Below, one piece after another: positions 43,971 to 58,023 of a DNA stretch of 64,000 nt. The translations under genes were made by a program, and so were the position numbers. Position 1 is the stretch's first letter; the number at the start of each line of letters is the position of its first letter. The notes under the pieces are model-generated. The model searched no databases, was not told the origin of the DNA, and was given only the letters and a program-made list of their open reading frames with translations. Origin of the DNA: Lactobacillus johnsonii (GTDB taxonomy: Bacteria > Bacillota > Bacilli > Lactobacillales > Lactobacillaceae); assembly GCF_014058685.1 (NCBI RefSeq), contig NZ_CP059055.1, forward strand, positions 1,240,001 to 1,304,000, written 5' to 3'.

Positions 43971-44204
43971 TTAAAAAAGCATTTTTAAAGCTAAGGATTG
44001 ATCCACTAATGCCAAAATAAATTGTCCAACTATAAACCCTAAGGCAATCGACACAAATAGTAAAAATACTTGAATTTCAAATGTGTGTCCCTTTTTAAAT
44101 AACTGGTCCACTCTCAGACCTCTCACTGCTCTGAACGAAAATGCAATCGTCACTAAATATGTGATTAGACTAACAATTGCATGAACTCCTACTTGTTTCA
44201 TCAT
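43971..44204 (-). CDS. DUF1146 family membrane protein (YwzB-like)
   Basis: 77 aa with two membrane helices and the conserved linker FRAVRGLRVDQLFKKG, matching DUF1146/YwzB proteins found after the atp operon in many Bacilli. ATG 44204 is chosen because GGAGAA lies eight bases upstream; an in-frame upstream codon would sit inside the atp terminator. Its ribosome site directly follows the U-run of that terminator. Function is unknown. Confidence 0.85.
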   Translation of the reverse strand: MMKQVGVHAIVSLITYLVTIAFSFRAVRGLRVDQLFKKGHTFEIQVFLLFVSIALGFIVGQFILALVDQSLALKMLF

Positions 44205-44217
44205 ATAATTTTCTCCA

Positions 44218-44247
44218 TAAAAAAAGACGAACTCATCGTTCGTCTTT
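44218..44247 (-). terminator. Intrinsic terminator of the atp operon
   Basis: A perfect 10-bp stem, AAAGACGAAC (44223-44232) with GTTCGTCTTT (44238-44247), and a U-run on the minus strand at 44218-44224. The SD of the DUF1146 gene (44211-44216) is immediately adjacent. Confidence 0.9.
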
Positions 44248-44254
44248 CTCATTT

Positions 44255-44695
44255 CTATTTACCGTAATTTTCACGTACATGTAATCTATTAACCGCACGA
44301 CGTAAAGCAATTTCAGCTTCTAGCATTTCTCTTTCGTTGTGCTTCTCTTTAGCTTCTTGCATATGTTGTTCAGCACGCTTCTTAGCTGATTGTGCACGTT
44401 TAACATCAATATTGCGAGCCCGTTCAGCACTGTCAGCAATAATGGTTGCTTCATTATTTGAAAATTCAATATAGCCCCCATTAACAGCAATATGGTCAAT
44501 ACGATCATTCATTTCATGCGTTCTTTTTACCCGAACTTCACCAATAGATAAAGGAGTAACAATTGGAAGGTGATCATACATAATTGCACGATCTCCATCA
44601 ATTGCGCGCATTGCTACCATCGTAGCATTATGCGAATAGACAATACCATCAGGTGTTACAACGCTAACTTTTATAATTTTTTCTGGATCTGCCAT
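44255..44695 (-). CDS. atpC: F1Fo ATP synthase subunit epsilon
   Basis: 146 aa. N-terminal beta-sandwich ([31 protein letters not shown]) and C-terminal helical hairpin ([20 protein letters not shown]). It is part of the rotor stalk and inhibits hydrolysis. In lactobacilli the complex mostly pumps protons out for pH homeostasis. It is the last atp gene, before the terminator. Confidence 0.96.
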   Translation of the reverse strand: MADPEKIIKVSVVTPDGIVYSHNATMVAMRAIDGDRAIMYDHLPIVTPLSIGEVRVKRTHEMNDRIDHIAVNGGYIEFSNNEATIIADSAERARNIDVKRAQSAKKRAEQHMQEAKEKHNEREMLEAEIALRRAVNRLHVRENYGK

Positions 44696-44706
44696 AACGC
44701 ATCACC

Positions 44707-47128
<2,422 letters not shown>

Positions 47129-47145
47129 TGAAAAAACCTCCTCTT

Positions 47146-49219
<2,074 letters not shown>

Positions 49220-49220
<1 letters not shown>

Positions 49221-49720
49221 TAGTCATTCAGCCCCTTGATAAATTGATCTACCAAGTCTTTCTGATCAGCAGCAGATAAATTCTTGCTAATTACTTTTTC
49301 AGCAATAGCAACAGAAATATCAGCTACTTGATCTCTTGCCTCATTGAGTGCATCAGTTTTTGCTTGGGCAGCATCTTCTGATGCTCTCTTTCTAATTGCG
49401 GCAGCTTCTTGATCAGCTTGACTAATAATATTATTCTTAGTTTTTTCCGCATTGCTTTTTGCAGTAGAAAGAATTTGTGTTGCCTCTTGTTTAGAGTCTT
49501 TTAAGGCAGCTTCACGTTGATTAGCAAGCAATTCAGCTTTCTTTCGATCACTTTCTGCTTGATCAAGGTCGCTTATTACCTTTTGACGACGTTCTTCCAT
49601 CATCTTTGTTACAGGGCCCCAAGCAAAGTGCTTAACTAAGAGGAGCAAAGCTGCAAAGATCAAAAGATAGTAAAGCGTGTCACCTAACTCTAATTTTAAG
49701 GCTGCAAACATAAATTGCAT
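49220..49720 (-). CDS. atpF: F1Fo ATP synthase subunit b
   Basis: 166 aa: one membrane helix (LYYLLIFAALLLLVKHFAWGP) and a long charged coiled coil that forms the peripheral stalk (MMEERRQKVISDLDQAESDRK). ATG 49720 matches the family's MQ start. Confidence 0.96.
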
Positions 49721-49769
49721 GTCTCAACCCTTCTTTCTCGTAACTACGATCTTGTTCTTAAAACGCAAA

Positions 49770-50000
<231 letters not shown>

Positions 50001-50717
50001 TTATTCTTCAGTAACCTTTTTACCAATATATACCATTGACAAAGTTACGAATACATATGCCTGGATAGAGCCAATAAAGACAGAGAAGCCTTGCCAGATT
50101 AAAGTTAGTGGAACCGAAGCGATGACGGTAAACCAACCCGCACTCTTTGCAAAACGATTACCGATTAAAGTTAATAATACTTCACCGGCATAAATATTAC
50201 CGTAAAGACGTAGTGATAACGTCAAGAAATTAGTGAATTCCTCAATAATATTGATTGGAAGTAAAAATCCAACTGGTTTTGCATAATTTGCAAAATAACC
50301 TTTAGCACCAAACCTCTGAACACCAAAGTTATAAGACAAAAGCAATGTCATCATTGCCATGGTCATAGTAATTAATGGGTTAGCAGTTGGTGATTTGACA
50401 AGGATATGGTCATTAATTGAAAACTCAAAGAACAAACCTAACTGGTTCATAAAGAAAATGAACATGAATAGGGTAAAGGCATATAAAGATAGGTGCTTTT
50501 GTGCATCTACGTCCGCAACGTTATCCTTAACAATCCCATTTGTAAAATCAATCATATATTCCAAAAGATTTTGCTTTTTATTAGGTTTTAAAGAAACATT
50601 ACGTCCTAAATACCAAACAAGAAAGAAAACCGCAATTGCGACTAACGTTCCCCCTAAGCAGTTAGTTACATTGAAATTTAAGCCGAATACATTAACGACT
50701 ACAGATTTCTCATTCAC
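50001..50717 (-). CDS. atpB: F1Fo ATP synthase subunit a
   Basis: 238 aa membrane stator with five to six helices. The essential Arg lies in TLSLRLYGNIYAGEVLL. It starts at GTG 50717, with GGGAGG seven bases upstream. It is the first gene of atpBEFHAGDC; there is no atpI. Confidence 0.97.
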   Translation of the reverse strand: MNEKSVVVNVFGLNFNVTNCLGGTLVAIAVFFLVWYLGRNVSLKPNKKQNLLEYMIDFTNGIVKDNVADVDAQKHLSLYAFTLFMFIFFMNQLGLFFEFSINDHILVKSPTANPLITMTMAMMTLLLSYNFGVQRFGAKGYFANYAKPVGFLLPINIIEEFTNFLTLSLRLYGNIYAGEVLLTLIGNRFAKSAGWFTVIASVPLTLIWQGFSVFIGSIQAYVFVTLSMVYIGKKVTEE

Positions 50718-50762
50718 TTCGTGACCTCCCTTCTTGTGCTGAATACCTCAAACACACTAAAA

Positions 50763-50791
50763 ATGATAACACCCAAAAATTTCAATTTCAA
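50763..50791 (-). promoter_or_regulatory. Promoter of the atp operon
   Basis: On the minus strand TTGAAA (complement of 50786-50791) and TATCAT (50763-50768) are separated by exactly 17 bases. They lie about 46 nt before atpB, in the 91-nt gap after upp. Confidence 0.75.
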
Positions 50792-50808
50792 AATATTTTT
50801 GAGTAAAA

Positions 50809-51438
50809 TTACTTAGTTCCGAACAATCTATCCCCTGCATCCCCTAGACCTGGGTAGATGTAACCGTTATCCATTAATTTTTCATCTTCTGCTGCTGCAT
50901 AGATGTCTACATCTGGATTTGCTTCTTGTACAGCCTTTACACCTTCAGGAGCAGCCACTAAAACAGCTAAACGAATATTCTTAGCGCCACGCTTCTTTAA
51001 TGCTTCAATAGCCATATTTGCTGAACCACCTGTTGCAAGCATTGGATCAACAATAATACATTCACGTTCTTCAATATCTGGTGGCATCTTGAAGAAATAT
51101 TCATGCGGCTTTAGAGTTTCTTCATCACGATACATTCCGATATGTCCTACTTTTGCAGATGGGATCATTTGAAGAACACCATCAACCATTCCAAGACCAG
51201 CACGTAAAATTGGTACTATAACTAGTTTCTTACCTGCTAATTCTTTTTGAGTTGACTTTCCAATTGGAGTTTCAATCTCAACATTCTTCAATGGCAAATC
51301 GCGTGTCATTTCATAAACCATGAGTCCACCGATTTCACCAACAATTTGACGAAATTCATTTGTACCTGTATCTTTCTTACGAATGATTGTCAACTTATGT
51401 TGGATCAACGGGTGATTCAAAACGGTAAACTTACCCAT
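50809..51438 (-). CDS. upp: Uracil phosphoribosyltransferase
   Basis: 209 aa. The PRPP loop is [20 protein letters not shown], with [21 protein letters not shown] at the start and [16 protein letters not shown] at the end. It salvages uracil to UMP. GGAGG precedes the ATG. It is upstream of the atp operon, which has its own promoter. Confidence 0.98.
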   Translation of the reverse strand: MGKFTVLNHPLIQHKLTIIRKKDTGTNEFRQIVGEIGGLMVYEMTRDLPLKNVEIETPIGKSTQKELAGKKLVIVPILRAGLGMVDGVLQMIPSAKVGHIGMYRDEETLKPHEYFFKMPPDIEERECIIVDPMLATGGSANMAIEALKKRGAKNIRLAVLVAAPEGVKAVQEANPDVDIYAAAEDEKLMDNGYIYPGLGDAGDRLFGTK

Positions 51439-51515
51439 AATGGCCTCCTATTTTAAAAATAATACTTCGTTCATTATTTTAACAAATTATTAGATAAATG
51501 TTTCCTAAATCATAC

Positions 51516-51548
51516 GAAAAAAGGCATGTTTTTCTACATGCCTTTTTA
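51516..51548 (-). terminator. Intrinsic terminator after the ywlC gene
   Basis: AAAAGGCATGT (51519-51529) pairs with ACATGCCTTTT (51536-51546), followed on the minus strand by a U-run. It separates the tdk-prfA-prmC-ywlC unit from upp. Confidence 0.88.
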
Positions 51549-51551
51549 TTT

Positions 51552-52544
51552 TTAATGAAAATGGTGGCCAGCAGCAGCTTTGTTTAAACGATTCATGTAA
51601 GCAGCACTAATTGCACCATGGTCAAAACCTTGGACATAAATGCGCTTAATCTTATCTTCACCATCAAAATATCTTAAAGCACCAAACAAATTATGAGCTG
51701 CCTTATCAATGGTCTTGCCTAGACTATATTTATTAGGACTATCGATCTTTTCAAGAACTTCATCCAAAGCAGCTACACCAGTCTCATCATCCCATTGGAT
51801 TTTCGAAAAATCTTCTTCTTTATCAACAATTAAAACAGGAGCACTAGGAGCGTAATGACGATATTTCATACCAGGAGCCTTTGGCACACCCTTAGTCTGC
51901 GTAGTTCCCCTATTCATCAAAACTTCTTCTCCTAGAACTGCTGAAATCTCTTCAGGCGTAATTTCTCCAGGACGAAGAACTGTTGGCTTTTCAACGGACA
52001 AATCAACAATTGTTGATTCTAAACCAATCTCGGTTGGACCATTATCAATAATCCCCGCTATTTTTCCCTTTAAATCATGAAAAACATGTTCTGCAGTTGT
52101 TGGACTAGGCTTAGTGGAAGTATTAGCAGATGGACCAACAATTGGTTTTCCTAGTCCGCTAATTAAATCATGAGTCATGTCATCATTTGGACAGCGAAAT
52201 GCTGCGGTTGGGAGACCACCAGTTACAGCATCTGGCAAAGTCCCCTCTTTGACAAAAAGAATAATAGTTAATGGACCAGGCCAAAAGTGCTTAATTAGCT
52301 TTTTAGCACGTTCTGGTACTTCACTAACATAGTTTTCCATCATTTGTTCATCAGACACAGTTACAATTAATGGATTATCACTTGGGCGGCCTTTAGCTGC
52401 ATATACACTCTTAACAGCCTTTTCATTAGTTGCTAATGCCCCAAGCCCATATACGGTTTCAGTTGGAAAAGCTACTAATTCTCCTTTTCTCAACAGGGCA
52501 ACTGCTTCAGGAATTTGTTCTTTATTGAAAATCTTCGTTTCCAT
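51552..52544 (-). CDS. ywlC: L-threonylcarbamoyladenylate synthase (Sua5/YwlC)
   Basis: 330 aa. The N-terminal YrdC/TsaC domain has GELVAFPTETVYGLGALA, KGRPSDNPLIV and VGPSANTSTKPSPT. A linker with MNRGTTQTKGVPKAPGMKYRHYAP leads to the C-terminal Sua5 domain. It makes the intermediate for t6A at position 37 of ANN-decoding tRNAs. ATG 52544 overlaps the prmC stop (TAATG), and GGAGGAAG lies upstream. Confidence 0.95.
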   Translation of the reverse strand: METKIFNKEQIPEAVALLRKGELVAFPTETVYGLGALATNEKAVKSVYAAKGRPSDNPLIVTVSDEQMMENYVSEVPERAKKLIKHFWPGPLTIILFVKEGTLPDAVTGGLPTAAFRCPNDDMTHDLISGLGKPIVGPSANTSTKPSPTTAEHVFHDLKGKIAGIIDNGPTEIGLESTIVDLSVEKPTVLRPGEITPEEISAVLGEEVLMNRGTTQTKGVPKAPGMKYRHYAPSAPVLIVDKEEDFSKIQWDDETGVAALDEVLEKIDSPNKYSLGKTIDKAAHNLFGALRYFDGEDKIKRIYVQGFDHGAISAAYMNRLNKAAAGHHFH

Positions 52545-53386
52545 TACTTCCTCCACCTTCCATGAACCATTCTTGGCTTACCTGCTAAGTCATCCTTAAA
52601 TTCAATTTCAAAATCTGGTAATTCAGTCTCAAATAATTCTTTTAATTGCTCTTTTTCACTAAAACCGAACTCTAAGAAAAATTGTCCTTGAGGATTTAAA
52701 TGTGACTGAACTTGCTTTGCAAATTTACGATAAAAATCTAGACCATCTTCTCCCCCATATAAGGCAGTATCAGGTTCGTTTTTTATAACATTTTTATCCA
52801 TTAAGTTCTTTTCACTAGTCTTAATATAGGGTGGATTAGAAATAATCATGTCGAATTTTTCTAAGCCCACTAATACATTTGCCTTACGGGTTTTAACATC
52901 TAAATCATACTTTAAGAAATTTTCTTCGCTTTCACGTAAAGCGGAATCTGTAATATCACTTGCGTATAGATTCAAATTCTGAATCCCCTGTTTCTGAGCT
53001 TGCTTTACCAAGGCAACCATAATAGCTCCAGAACCAGTTCCTAAATCAAGGATCTTTTTACCAGATTCAATATTTTCAAGTGCCCATTTAACTAACTCTT
53101 CAGTTTCAAACCGAGGAATTAAAACTCCACGGTTAACTAAAATTTTGTAGCCATAAAACCAAGCGTATCCCAAAATATATTGCGGAGAAATTCCTCGACG
53201 CAATTTTTTCATATCTTTTAATGCTTGCTTTTCTTGTTCCGGAGTTAATTCATCATTAATGTGTAATTCAAATTCTGAAGGTGTATAGCCTAATCTTTCT
53301 CCCAGAACGTAATCAATATCCTCTGGACGAATTTCAGAATTATCATTTAACACAGTTTCTTTTATTTTTTTTAGACTTTTAGGCAT
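52544..53386 (-). CDS. prmC: Peptide chain release factor N5-glutamine methyltransferase
   Basis: 280 aa. The SAM loop is [15 protein letters not shown] and the substrate motif is [12 protein letters not shown]. It methylates the GGQ glutamine of release factors. It overlaps prfA by 8 nt, placing enzyme and substrate in one unit. Confidence 0.96.
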   Translation of the reverse strand: MPKSLKKIKETVLNDNSEIRPEDIDYVLGERLGYTPSEFELHINDELTPEQEKQALKDMKKLRRGISPQYILGYAWFYGYKILVNRGVLIPRFETEELVKWALENIESGKKILDLGTGSGAIMVALVKQAQKQGIQNLNLYASDITDSALRESEENFLKYDLDVKTRKANVLVGLEKFDMIISNPPYIKTSEKNLMDKNVIKNEPDTALYGGEDGLDFYRKFAKQVQSHLNPQGQFFLEFGFSEKEQLKELFETELPDFEIEFKDDLAGKPRMVHGRWRK

Positions 53387-54467
53387 TTTCTTCAGCCATC
53401 TTTTCTAATTGCTGAGTTTGGTAGTAAAGAACGAGTGCATTAATAATTTCATCCAACTCGCCGTTCATTATTCGATCAAGCTTGTTTAAAGTTAGACCAA
53501 TTCTGTGATCAGTTACACGGTTTTGAGGATAGTTATAGGTTCTAATTCTTTCAGACCGATCTCCTGTACCAACAGATTCTTTTCTTTTAGCGTCATATTG
53601 ATCACGATTTTGACTTTCATAGTAGTCATAAACACGTGATTTCAAAATTTGCATAGCCTTTTCACGGTTTTGTTGTTGACTACGTTGATCCTGCATAGCA
53701 ACTACAATGCCAGTAGGAAGGTGTGTCATACGTACGGCACTAGAAGTTTTGTTAATATGCTGTCCACCAGCACCAGATGAACGGTAAACATCTACACGAA
53801 TATCTTTTGGATCTAAGTCGATGTCTACTTGTTCGTATTCAGGCATAACGGCTACAGTCGCAGTAGAAGTATGAACACGACCTTGAGATTCAGTTACTGG
53901 AACACGTTGTACACGATGAGCTCCGTTTTCATACTTTAATTTTGAGTAAACTTTATCACCTGTGATCATAACGGCAACGCGCTTATATCCGCCTACTTCA
54001 GTCGGCTCAGAATCAATTAAAGATACTTTCCAACCTTGAGTTTCTGCGTATTTTTCGTACATTCTAAGAAGATCACCTGCAAATAATGATGCTTCATCCC
54101 CACCGGCAGCTCCTCTAATTTCCATAATAATATCTTTATCGTCGTTAGGGTCTTTAGGAAGCATTAAGATCTTAATCTCATCTTCTAATTCAGCAACTTC
54201 TTTTTCTAATTCAGAATTTTCTTCCTTCGCCATCTCAACTAAGTCATTATCAGATTCAGTAGAAATAATTTCTTTATTATCATCAATTTCTTTAATATCT
54301 GACTTATATTTGCGATATTTTTGTACTACTTCACGCATATCGGCTTCTTCTTTAGAGATTTCCATATACCGCTTAGTATCGTTAATAACTTCGGGATCAG
54401 CCATCATTTCTTGAAGTTCTTCATAATGGGCAACTAATCCTTCCAATTGGGCCATCACTTTATCCAT
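53379..54467 (-). CDS. prfA: Peptide chain release factor 1
   Basis: 362 aa. The GGQ loop is [16 protein letters not shown], and the codon-recognition region follows [21 protein letters not shown]-terminal coiled coil. It terminates translation at UAA and UAG. Confidence 0.97.
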   Translation of the reverse strand: MDKVMAQLEGLVAHYEELQEMMADPEVINDTKRYMEISKEEADMREVVQKYRKYKSDIKEIDDNKEIISTESDNDLVEMAKEENSELEKEVAELEDEIKILMLPKDPNDDKDIIMEIRGAAGGDEASLFAGDLLRMYEKYAETQGWKVSLIDSEPTEVGGYKRVAVMITGDKVYSKLKYENGAHRVQRVPVTESQGRVHTSTATVAVMPEYEQVDIDLDPKDIRVDVYRSSGAGGQHINKTSSAVRMTHLPTGIVVAMQDQRSQQQNREKAMQILKSRVYDYYESQNRDQYDAKRKESVGTGDRSERIRTYNYPQNRVTDHRIGLTLNKLDRIMNGELDEIINALVLYYQTQQLEKMAEENA

Positions 54468-54498
54468 AATTATTATCCTTTCTTAATTCTCTTATCTT

Positions 54499-55098
54499 TT
54501 ATCTTTGCTTATTAGGATGAAAATAGTGAAAACGACAAACGGGATAATAAGATTCATCTCCGCCAATTTGAACTTGTTCACCCTCATAAACAGGTTTTCC
54601 AGAATTAATTCGTAAATTCATTGTAGCCTTATGACCGCAATAGTGACAAATTGTCTTCATTTCTTCTACTTTATCAGCAAAAATCAACAAATTTTCGCTA
54701 CCTTCAAACAAATGATTTTGAAAATCATTTTTCAGACCAAATGCCATTACAGGTATTTTTAATTCATCAACAATTTTGGCACATTCTAATACGTGGTGTC
54801 TTTTTAAAAACTGTGCCTCGTCAATTAAAACACAAGCCACCCTACCATTGCCAGACTCCACATCACTTTTATTCAATTCTGAAACATAATTAAATAAATC
54901 TAAATCTTCACTTATGGGTACAGCTTTACGATGTAAACCAATTCTAGAAGCTACGGTTCCTACTCCACTTCTATCGTCTACATTACTCGTCATTAAAGCA
55001 ATTTTTCGTCCTTGTGCCTCATAATTATGGGCAACCTTTAGTATTTCAATCGACTTACCACTACTCATTGCACCATAGCGAAAAAACAACTGAGCCAC
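54499..55098 (-). CDS. tdk: Thymidine kinase
   Basis: 199 aa type II thymidine kinase. The P-loop is [13 protein letters not shown], the catalytic region is VLIDEAQFL, and a zinc-binding set is CHYC with a second Cys/His group near YPVCRFHYF. It starts at GTG 55098 with GGAGG upstream. It is the first gene of the tdk-prfA-prmC-ywlC unit, a common order in Firmicutes. Confidence 0.96.
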   Translation of the reverse strand: MAQLFFRYGAMSSGKSIEILKVAHNYEAQGRKIALMTSNVDDRSGVGTVASRIGLHRKAVPISEDLDLFNYVSELNKSDVESGNGRVACVLIDEAQFLKRHHVLECAKIVDELKIPVMAFGLKNDFQNHLFEGSENLLIFADKVEEMKTICHYCGHKATMNLRINSGKPVYEGEQVQIGGDESYYPVCRFHYFHPNKQR

Positions 55099-55256
55099 TG
55101 CAAAATTCCTCCATTGTTAAGTTTATGTAACTTCACTAATATTGCCTTAATTAGTATAAAGTAAATTTAAAAATCGTGCAGGTAAAAATAAAAAGGTCGT
55201 CTTCATTTTCTCTATATGCTATAGTAAAATTTAGTTTTAAAGTGAGGGATAATAAT

Positions 55257-56609
55257 ATGAATTTAAAATCAGGCATCGCTAAGGTAGCTGGTAAATCATC
55301 TTACTGGTTTCTTCATAACGTATTAAAGGGCGGGACGAGTTTTCCTGGAAAATTTGCCATGAAAATTGATCCTGAAGTATTAAATTCATTAGCAAAAGGC
55401 TATGAGACAATCATTGTTACTGGAACTAATGGTAAAACAATGACAACCGCTTTAATCGTGGAAGCATTAAAGAAGAAATATGGTGATATTTTAACTAATC
55501 CATCAGGCTCAAATATGCAACAAGGAATTGTTACAGCATTTTTAGCTCACAAGAATAAAAGAGCAAAAAAGAAAATTGCTGTGCTAGAAGTAGATGAAGC
55601 AAATGTAAAAATGGTAACCAAGTTACTACATCCAAGCGTATTTGTTTTAACTAATATTTTCCGTGATCAGATGGATAGATACGGTGAAATTTATACTACC
55701 TACCAAAAGATTGTCGACGGAATTAAACTAGCTCCCGATGCAACTATTATCGCTAACGGAGATGCAAGTATTTTTTCATCCGTGGAATTACCTAATAAAA
55801 AAGTATTCTATGGCTTCAAACTTCCGGAGGACAAGCCTGAAAATGACTTCAAGGCTCCCGTAAATACTGATGGTGTTTTATGTCCTAAGTGCGATCATAT
55901 CTTGCATTATCACGAACGTATTTATGCAAACTTAGGAGACTATTTCTGTTCTAATTGTGGCTACCATCGTCCAGAATTAACCTATAGTGTAAATCAAATT
56001 ATTGATCAAACTCCAAATAGCTTAAAATTCAAAATGGGTGAAAAAGAGTACAGCATTGGTATCGGTGGTACCTATAATATCTATAATGCTCTAGCTGCTT
56101 ATTCTGTAGCGCGTGAATTTGGTTTAAGTGAAGAAGAAGTAGCCCAAAGTTTTGCTGAAAACAAACGAATTTTTGGTCGCCAAGAATTGATTAATTATGC
56201 AGATAAGGAAATAGATCTCATCTTAGTTAAAAATCCAGTTGGGCTTGATGAGGTTCTCCATATGTTAAATACTGAAAAAGATAACTATTCTTTAGTTACT
56301 CTTTTAAATGCAAATCACGCAGACGGAATCGATACATCCTGGATCTGGGATGCAGACTATGAAGGTTTAAACAAAGATCAAATCAAAAAAGTAATAGTCG
56401 GTGGAAAACGTTGGCATGATATGGGATTCAGACTGGAAGTTTCAGGTTTTGAGCCGGGGTTAATGACAACTGCTACTAATAACGAAGCTTTGCTAGATGA
56501 AATTTCAAAATTACCAACTAAGAAAGTTTATATTTTAGCCACTTATACTGCTATGCTTTCACTTCGTAAAACAATGGGTGAAAAGAAAATTATTAAAGCA
56601 GGTATGTAA
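55257..56609 (+). CDS. murT: Lipid II isoglutaminyl synthase subunit MurT
   Basis: 450 aa Mur-ligase-like protein. The P-loop is IIVTGTNGKTMTTALIV, and a zinc ribbon inserted in the middle domain has CPKC...CSNC. The C-terminal DUF1727 domain follows VKNPVGLDEVLHMLN. MurT activates the alpha-carboxylate of D-Glu in lipid II for amidation by the glutaminase GatD. In most Firmicutes gatD is the next gene; here a terminator follows murT and no gatD is in the window. ATG 55257 with GTGAGGGA upstream is preferred to a longer frame. Confidence 0.93.
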   Translation: MNLKSGIAKVAGKSSYWFLHNVLKGGTSFPGKFAMKIDPEVLNSLAKGYETIIVTGTNGKTMTTALIVEALKKKYGDILTNPSGSNMQQGIVTAFLAHKNKRAKKKIAVLEVDEANVKMVTKLLHPSVFVLTNIFRDQMDRYGEIYTTYQKIVDGIKLAPDATIIANGDASIFSSVELPNKKVFYGFKLPEDKPENDFKAPVNTDGVLCPKCDHILHYHERIYANLGDYFCSNCGYHRPELTYSVNQIIDQTPNSLKFKMGEKEYSIGIGGTYNIYNALAAYSVAREFGLSEEEVAQSFAENKRIFGRQELINYADKEIDLILVKNPVGLDEVLHMLNTEKDNYSLVTLLNANHADGIDTSWIWDADYEGLNKDQIKKVIVGGKRWHDMGFRLEVSGFEPGLMTTATNNEALLDEISKLPTKKVYILATYTAMLSLRKTMGEKKIIKAGM

Positions 56610-56612
56610 CAT

Positions 56613-56647
56613 AAAAGGGATAATGTCAATTGACATTATCCCTTTTT
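56613..56647. terminator. Bidirectional terminator between murT and the serine hydrolase gene
   Basis: A perfect 34-bp palindrome centred at 56629/56630, with arms beginning AAAAGGGATAATGTCAA. It provides U-runs in both directions for the two convergent genes. Confidence 0.92.
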
Positions 56648-57665
56648 AATTTTTACAGACATTTTCTTTCAAAAACGTATCAACAATCTTTTCCCTCATT
56701 GCAAGAAAAATATGATTATGTCCGCTAGGATGGATTCGATTTGTTAAAACAATCATTGCGGTTTGATTAAGTCGATCAATTAGCATAAATGTTCCAGTAA
56801 AGCCAGTATGGTAAATCAATGGGTGTTGGTCAACAGGATCAAACCGTAAATCCCATCCCCAAGAACGAGGATGTACTTTCTTAGGAGTTTCAACTTGAAA
56901 CAAATTAGCTAAGGTATCTTGCTGTAGAGGTAAAACGTCATTACGTAGCCCTAAATAAGCCTGGGTTATCTTTATTAAATCTTCCAGATTTGCAAATAAA
57001 CCGGCAGACCCACAATCTTTTCCTAATACCCGAGCTTTAGGATCATGTACAATCCCTCGTAACATTTTTCCCTTTTCAGTTAAAGCGGTAGGAACGCACT
57101 CAATTGCCTTAGGATGAAAAGTTGTCTCTTTCAATTTAGCAGGTAAAATAATTTCCTGCATAATAATATCTTGCACAGGTAGCCCATAGATTTTCTCAAG
57201 AACTAATCCCAATAAAATAAAATTAGTATCGGCATATCGCATTTTTGTTTTAAATTCATCAGTAACAGGTAAACCAATGATCGCCTTCAATAAATCAGGT
57301 GCAGCTAATTCATCACGATTAGGAATCCATCCCCGAATTCCACTAGTATGGGTTAACAAATCACTAAGGCGAATACGTTCATCTTTAAATTCAGGAATAA
57401 AATCTTTAAGAGGTTCTGTAAAATTAAGTTTTCCTTCTTCTTTCAGCTTCAAAAAAACATTAGTTGTTCCTAACACCTTAGTTAAACTAGCTAAGTCATA
57501 GAGAGCAAAAGGGCTAAGTTGCTCAACTTTAGGTATTAAACTAGCAAAGCCAACTGTTGAGGTAAATACTTGCTTTTTTTTAATAAAGGCATAATTTACT
57601 CCAGGAACAATCCGCTCACTAACCATACTTTCAACTAAATGTTGAGTCTTAAAAAATTCTATCAT
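56646..57665 (-). CDS. Serine hydrolase of the beta-lactamase/PBP4* family
   Basis: 339 aa class C beta-lactamase fold. The nucleophile motif SLTK lies in DLASLTKVLGT, the Y-x-D/N motif is YADTNF and the third motif is HTGFTGT. No signal peptide is seen, so it is probably a cytoplasmic or non-classical esterase or carboxypeptidase rather than an antibiotic-resistance enzyme. ATG 57665 is chosen because AGGTGG lies just upstream. That site directly abuts the terminator of the two tRNA genes. Confidence 0.88.
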   Translation of the reverse strand: MIEFFKTQHLVESMVSERIVPGVNYAFIKKKQVFTSTVGFASLIPKVEQLSPFALYDLASLTKVLGTTNVFLKLKEEGKLNFTEPLKDFIPEFKDERIRLSDLLTHTSGIRGWIPNRDELAAPDLLKAIIGLPVTDEFKTKMRYADTNFILLGLVLEKIYGLPVQDIIMQEIILPAKLKETTFHPKAIECVPTALTEKGKMLRGIVHDPKARVLGKDCGSAGLFANLEDLIKITQAYLGLRNDVLPLQQDTLANLFQVETPKKVHPRSWGWDLRFDPVDQHPLIYHTGFTGTFMLIDRLNQTAMIVLTNRIHPSGHNHIFLAMREKIVDTFLKENVCKN

Positions 57666-57681
57666 CCTTACCACCTGGATT

Positions 57682-57716
57682 ATAAAATAAAACCGCCAGA
57701 TCAGTGATCTGACGGT
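57682..57716 (-). terminator. Terminator after the tRNA pair
   Basis: CCGCCAGATCA (57693-57703) pairs with TGATCTGACGG (57705-57715) with one wobble. On the minus strand it is followed by TTTTATTTTAT. Confidence 0.82.
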
Positions 57717-57723
57717 AACGTAT

Positions 57724-57795
57724 TGAGATATTCGGGCTCGAACCGAAACATCCAGGAACCAGAATCCTGTGCCTTACCAATTTGGCTATATCTCA
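57724..57795 (-). tRNA. tRNA-Gln (anticodon CUG)
   Basis: 72 nt. The acceptor arms TGAGATA and TATCTCA pair fully (U1-A72). The anticodon stem is CAGGA/TCCTG with loop TTCTGGT, giving anticodon CUG for codon CAG. The T arm has TTCGG/CCGAA around TTCGAGC. No CCA is encoded. It lies 5 nt after tRNA-Glu on the same transcript. Confidence 0.92.
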
Positions 57796-57800
57796 GTATA

Positions 57801-57872
57801 TCACCCGTACGAGAATTGAACTCGTAACTCCACCTTGAGAGGGTGGCGTCTTAACCATTTGACCAACGGGCA
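57801..57872 (-). tRNA. tRNA-Glu (anticodon CUC)
   Basis: 72 nt. The anticodon stem is CCACC/GGTGG with loop CTCTCAA, giving anticodon CUC for codon GAG. The T arm has ACGAG/CTCGT around TTCAATT. The acceptor arms TGCCCGT and ACGGGTG pair with two terminal wobbles (U1-G72, G2-U71), unlike the usual G1-C72 of tRNA-Glu. No CCA is encoded. It is the first of the pair, driven by the promoter at 57888-57916. Confidence 0.88.
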
Positions 57873-57887
57873 AATTCAACATATGTA

Positions 57888-57916
57888 AATATAATTGAAT
57901 ATTGTAAATCTGTCAA
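57888..57916 (-). promoter_or_regulatory. Promoter of the tRNA-Glu/tRNA-Gln unit
   Basis: On the minus strand TTGACA (complement of 57911-57916) and TATATT (57888-57893) are exactly 17 bases apart, about 16 nt before tRNA-Glu. Confidence 0.85.
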
Positions 57917-57954
57917 GTTACATTGCTATTTTTCTTTGAAAAGTAATTTAAAGT

Positions 57955-57998
57955 GAAAAAAAGCTGCATCACGTCTTACTCACCATGATGCAGCTTTT
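57955..57998 (-). terminator. Terminator after the 146-aa gene
   Basis: AAAAGCTGCATCA pairs with TGATGCAGCTTTT around a 14-nt loop, with a U-run on the minus strand at 57955-57960. Confidence 0.82.
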
Positions 57999-58023
57999 CA
58001 ATTATATCACTTATTTTCACTCT

